Source: Mucilaginibacter aurantiaciroseus (GTDB lineage: Bacteria; Bacteroidota; Bacteroidia; Sphingobacteriales; Sphingobacteriaceae). From it: a stretch of 64,000 nucleotides of DNA. The DNA is taken from positions 124,001-188,000 of the forward strand of contig NZ_JAMXOF010000001.1 of assembly GCF_024055595.1 (NCBI RefSeq), in the 5' to 3' direction. The notes beneath the pieces were generated by a model. The model did no database searches and was not told where the DNA came from. It saw only the letters and a list, made by a program, of their open reading frames with translations. This document shows positions 61,143 through 64,000 of the stretch, in pieces; within the stretch, counting starts at the first letter, position 1; the number at the start of each line of letters is the position of its first letter. Made by a program: the position numbers and the translations under genes.

Positions 61143-62861
61143 CTACCTCGCTAAATGGGCATTTTTGCCTTTACCCAGTTTGCTATGCTTGTAGCCGTAA
61201 GTAAAGTAAATAATAAGGCCTATGATAAGCCATGCCAGGAAACGGATCCAGCTGTCGTAATCAAGTTCGGCCATCAGGTAAAAACAACTTGCAAGGCCTA
61301 ATACAGGTATCAGCGACAGTTTTTTAACAAACGATAGCACGGCCAAACTTGCGGAAAGTATGATAAACAAAAAGTAAGGGAACTTATGGTGTAGCGCTTC
61401 GCCGCTAACTAAGTTTACGATGTTATGGCGGAAGAAGAATACGCCCACTATAAATAACACCGGCACTATAAATTGCGAATTAATGTATGGCAAGTGAAAC
61501 TTCCCTTTAACAGCCGCTTCGCGTGGTAATAAAAGAACGCCCCCGCATACCAATACAAATGCGAATAAGGTACCTATACTGGTTAGGTCGGTTACTACGG
61601 TAAGGTTTAAGAACAGGGCTGGTACCCCAACTACAAAACCGGTAACTATCGTAGCGAACGATGGCGTGTGGTATTTGGGGTGGATGCGCGAAAATACTTT
61701 CGGCAATAAACCGTCGCGGCTCATGCTCATCCAAATACGGGGCTGGCCCAGTTGGAATATCAGCAACACACTCGCGGTAGCAATAACCGCACTAATAGAA
61801 ATTACATAACTGATGTTTTTTAACCCAACTTTAGCGAACACAAATGCAAGCGGATCACCAACCCTAAGTTCTTTATAACTAACCATACCGGTTAACACCA
61901 ATGCTATCAATACATATAAAACGGTACAAATAACCAGCGAGTAGATCATGCCACGGGGCAAATCTTTTTGCGGGTTTTGGCATTCTTCGGCCGTGGTAGA
62001 TATAGCATCAAACCCAATGTAAGCGAAGAAAACCCCCGATACGCCTTTCATCACCCCACCAAAACCGTTTGGTAAAAATGGGTGCCAGTTAGCCGGTGTA
62101 ACGTAAAAAAAGCCTATCACAATAACCACTAATACAATGGCGATTTTTAAATAAACCATGGCGTTGGTAGCCTTTTTGGTTTCGCGGATGCCAATGTAAA
62201 CCAAGTAGGTTATGGCGCATACTATGGCCAACGCGGGGATATTGGCGATTAGTTTGATATTGCCTATCATGGGCGCTGTGGTCCATGCCAGGGCATTTTC
62301 TTTTAACGTATCTGTAATGGCACCAAGGTTATGGCTTACGGTTAATTTCGTCACTTCTTCGTGTGCCCTAAATGCCGACAGGTAATCGGTATATAAAAAT
62401 TTAGGCATGTGGATGCTAAAGCCCTCCAGCAGGTTCACAAAATATTTACTCCAGGATATGGCTACCGCGATGTTGCCGATGGCATATTCCATCAGTAGAT
62501 CCCAGCCAATTATCCAGGCAATTAATTCGCCAAAAGTGGCGTAAGCATAGGTGTAAGCGCTGCCTGCAACGGGTATGCGTGATGCAAATTCTGCATAACA
62601 CAGGGCAGAAAACCCGCAGGTAACGGCTGTGATGATGAATAATATACTAACCCCCGGCCCGCCCTGGAACGAGGCTTCGCCGATGGTAGAGAAGATACCT
62701 GCGCCAACAACGGCGGCAATCCCCATTAGGGTTAAATCCTTAACATTTAGCGCTTTTTCGAGTTGGGAGGCGCTGCCCGGGTGTTCACTATCACTAAATC
62801 CGCTGGCTACATCGGCCAAAATTTTAGAAACAGATTTTCTGCGAAATATACTCTTAGACAT
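61143..62861 (-). CDS. APC-superfamily amino acid permease
   Basis: 572-aa transporter with 12 or more membrane spans, of the cationic-amino-acid / CAT-like group. The first span is LTLMGIAAVVGAGIFSTIGE with the unwound Gly motif, then GFSALCYAEFASRIPVAGSA YTYAY, GVFFAYIGFDAISTTAEECQ (TM8 signature) and RIWMSMSRDGLLPKVFSRIH. Substrate is unknown. Monocistronic, leftward, with its own terminator, diverging from the PAP2 gene. Confidence 0.93.
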   Translation of the reverse strand: MSKSIFRRKSVSKILADVASGFSDSEHPGSASQLEKALNVKDLTLMGIAAVVGAGIFSTIGEASFQGGPGVSILFIITAVTCGFSALCYAEFASRIPVAGSAYTYAYATFGELIAWIIGWDLLMEYAIGNIAVAISWSKYFVNLLEGFSIHMPKFLYTDYLSAFRAHEEVTKLTVSHNLGAITDTLKENALAWTTAPMIGNIKLIANIPALAIVCAITYLVYIGIRETKKATNAMVYLKIAIVLVVIVIGFFYVTPANWHPFLPNGFGGVMKGVSGVFFAYIGFDAISTTAEECQNPQKDLPRGMIYSLVICTVLYVLIALVLTGMVSYKELRVGDPLAFVFAKVGLKNISYVISISAVIATASVLLIFQLGQPRIWMSMSRDGLLPKVFSRIHPKYHTPSFATIVTGFVVGVPALFLNLTVVTDLTSIGTLFAFVLVCGGVLLLPREAAVKGKFHLPYINSQFIVPVLFIVGVFFFRHNIVNLVSGEALHHKFPYFLFIILSASLAVLSFVKKLSLIPVLGLASCFYLMAELDYDSWIRFLAWLIIGLIIYFTYGYKHSKLGKGKNAHLAR

Positions 62862-62907
62862 GTATTTTAATCAGTTTGATCTTTCCAAACCAAACATAAC
62901 CATTTTT

Positions 62908-62936
62908 TTGCATTGAAAAAGTATATGCTAACTTTG
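62908..62936 (+). promoter_or_regulatory. Bacteroidota-type promoter for the PAP2 gene
   Basis: TTG at 62908-62910, 18 bases, then TAACTTTG at 62929-62936. It fixes the start codon: the frame's earlier ATG (62925) would lie inside the promoter, leaving ATG 62943. Confidence 0.6.
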
Positions 62937-62942
62937 GCAACG

Positions 62943-63602
62943 ATGAATGCAGGCGCTAAAGATGTTTTACACAAAATACGATACCTTTTTATCCCTTACA
63001 TAACCCTGTTATGTGCCTGCCTGGTGATCAAATTGCTCTTCACCCGGACGGAGATCTTCTTCGCTGTGAACGGCATCCACAGCGATTTTGCCGACGCTAT
63101 TGAACCATACATCACCCACATTGGCGATGGGTATACGGTTATAGCACTCTCTCTAATTTTTGCGCTGTTCAACTACCGCGCATCTTTCCTGATCATCACC
63201 AGTTACGCCTTAACGGCTATAACGGCGCAAATTTTAAAGTTTAGTTTTGATATGCCGAGGCCAAGGGTTTATTTTGAAGATCAACTCGATAAAATTCACT
63301 TTGTGAAGGGGCTATACATTTTGGCGGTACACAGTTTCCCATCCGGGCATACGGTAACGGCATTTTCGGTAGGGGTGGTTATCACTTACCTGGCCAAGAA
63401 TAAAAGCTGGGGCATGCTGCTGTTTTTTGTGGCGGTGATGGTAGGTTACTCGCGCATGTACCTGAGCCAGCATTTTTTTGAGGATGTAACGGTGGGCTCG
63501 GTAGTAGGCGTTTTTATAACGCTGGCATGGTTAACCTTTATCGACCGTAAAAAATTTATAAACAGCCCCCGTTGGGATTGGGGACTGCTTACAAAGCCTT
63601 AA
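62943..63602 (+). CDS. PAP2-family membrane phosphatase
   Basis: 219-aa lipid phosphatase of the type 2 phosphatidic acid phosphatase family, which removes phosphate from lipid or isoprenyl phosphates. The three motifs are KFSFDMPRPRVYF (KxxxxxxRP), HSFPSGHTVTAFS (PSGH) and GYSRMYLSQHFFEDV (SRxxxxxHxxxD). Six membrane spans. I chose ATG 62943 since a promoter -7 box (TAACTTTG) ends at 62936; the frame also opens with TTG at 62913 and ATG at 62925. The mRNA may be leaderless. Confidence 0.92.
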   Translation: MNAGAKDVLHKIRYLFIPYITLLCACLVIKLLFTRTEIFFAVNGIHSDFADAIEPYITHIGDGYTVIALSLIFALFNYRASFLIITSYALTAITAQILKFSFDMPRPRVYFEDQLDKIHFVKGLYILAVHSFPSGHTVTAFSVGVVITYLAKNKSWGMLLFFVAVMVGYSRMYLSQHFFEDVTVGSVVGVFITLAWLTFIDRKKFINSPRWDWGLLTKP

Positions 63603-63603
63603 G

Positions 63604-64000
63604 TTACGCTTCTTCGCGCTCTTTCTTTTTTTTGCGGATAACTACCACGACAATTATGATAACGATCAGCGGTACGCCGCCAAACAAGCCATACATAACT
63701 GCCGGCGATAAACCATTACTCATAGATAGGTATTGGTCGGTACGTTTCAATTCCGGCGATACTTTGATGGAACCCGAGTAAGCTTTATATTCCTCATTCA
63801 CTACATCTTTCCTTAACTCTTCGTAGTAATACTCAAAAGTATAGGTAACATCTTGCGTGTAAATAATAATGAAGTTACGCTCCTGCAGGCCCGCGCCCTG
63901 GTCGGTTTCCAGTGTAAAGGTTTTGGCTTTTAAGTGGCCGATGGTAGTATCGCGCACGTTTTGGGTGCTACCATCTGCCTGGCCTTTTATGCCTTTGATA
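63604..64000 (-). CDS. Partial single-span membrane protein (start beyond the right edge)
   Basis: The frame is open to the window edge, with only the C-terminal 131 residues present. It contains a soluble part (TFTLETDQGAGLQERNFIII, TYTFEYYYEELRK) followed by one strong membrane helix (GGVPLIVIIIVVVVIRKKKK) and a short basic tail (KEREEA). I do not recognise a family. The GTG at 63957 is in frame but unlikely to be the start, as the frame continues without a stop. It converges on the PAP2 gene with one base between. Confidence 0.75.
   Translation of the reverse strand, partial: IKGIKGQADGSTQNVRDTTIGHLKAKTFTLETDQGAGLQERNFIIIYTQDVTYTFEYYYEELRKDVVNEEYKAYSGSIKVSPELKRTDQYLSMSNGLSPAVMYGLFGGVPLIVIIIVVVVIRKKKKEREEA

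Overview
The window reads as a chromosomal segment of a Bacteroidota bacterium, most likely Sphingobacteriaceae and close to Mucilaginibacter or Pedobacter (inference). The signs are type IX secretion (T9SS) C-terminal sorting domains, a GldB homologue, GH130/GT4 glycan genes, TAnnTTTG-type -7 promoter boxes, little Shine-Dalgarno signal, DUF4136, DUF2490 and Spy-like proteins, and short palindromic intergenic repeats of the kind common in this phylum. There is no rRNA, tRNA, prophage, transposase or CRISPR array that I can see. Both ends cut through genes.

Layout. 1-4000: a truncated gene, then a leftward membrane protein / histidine kinase / LuxR-type response regulator operon and small hypotheticals. 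4000-8985: a cytoplasmic alpha-amylase, a heavily decayed GH9 cellulase pseudogene, a sugar-nucleotide epimerase and a tiny membrane protein. 9100-13080: divergent gldB and nadE, a DUF4136 lipoprotein and a tiny secreted or anchored protein. 13100-20926: two very large divergent T9SS-exported proteins, one a subtilase. 20978-25502: a barrel-like protein, gamma-glutamyltranspeptidase, a MarR regulator and two FKBP-type lipoproteins.

25505-35361 is a light/DNA-repair island: class I photolyase, two SDR-fold proteins, two paralogous mini membrane proteins, an ABC1/UbiB-like kinase, a HAD phosphatase, a TetR-type regulator, an SDR with an altered active site, a 45-aa DUF2256 protein and a DASH-type cryptochrome. 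35628-40145 encodes the 2-oxoglutarate dehydrogenase E1 and E2 subunits; the E2 has two lipoyl domains. 40311-47130 holds DinB, GT39, envelope proteins, a DUF58 protein and a GH130 enzyme. GH130 converges on two leftward GT4 genes (47304-50592), together a glycan-building set. 50842-57272 has a class III aminotransferase, an ECF sigma / repeat-bearing membrane protein / Spy-like operon, and bcp / M23 peptidase / FAH hydrolase. 57887-63602 holds an interrupted ribosomal-peptide-like precursor gene, a minimal T9SS cargo protein, a Kup potassium transporter, an APC permease and a PAP2 phosphatase.

The most unusual items are: the RiPP-like precursor whose leader and Cys-rich core are separated by one in-frame TAA (57887-58102); a three-copy ~100-bp intergenic element with conserved dyads and spacing (4059-4170, 12731-12825, 57396-57498); five tandem VPxxYF repeats in the sigma-linked membrane protein; palindromic repeats that have become part of two coding sequences; and -7 boxes lying 6-7 bases before start codons, which suggests leaderless mRNAs.
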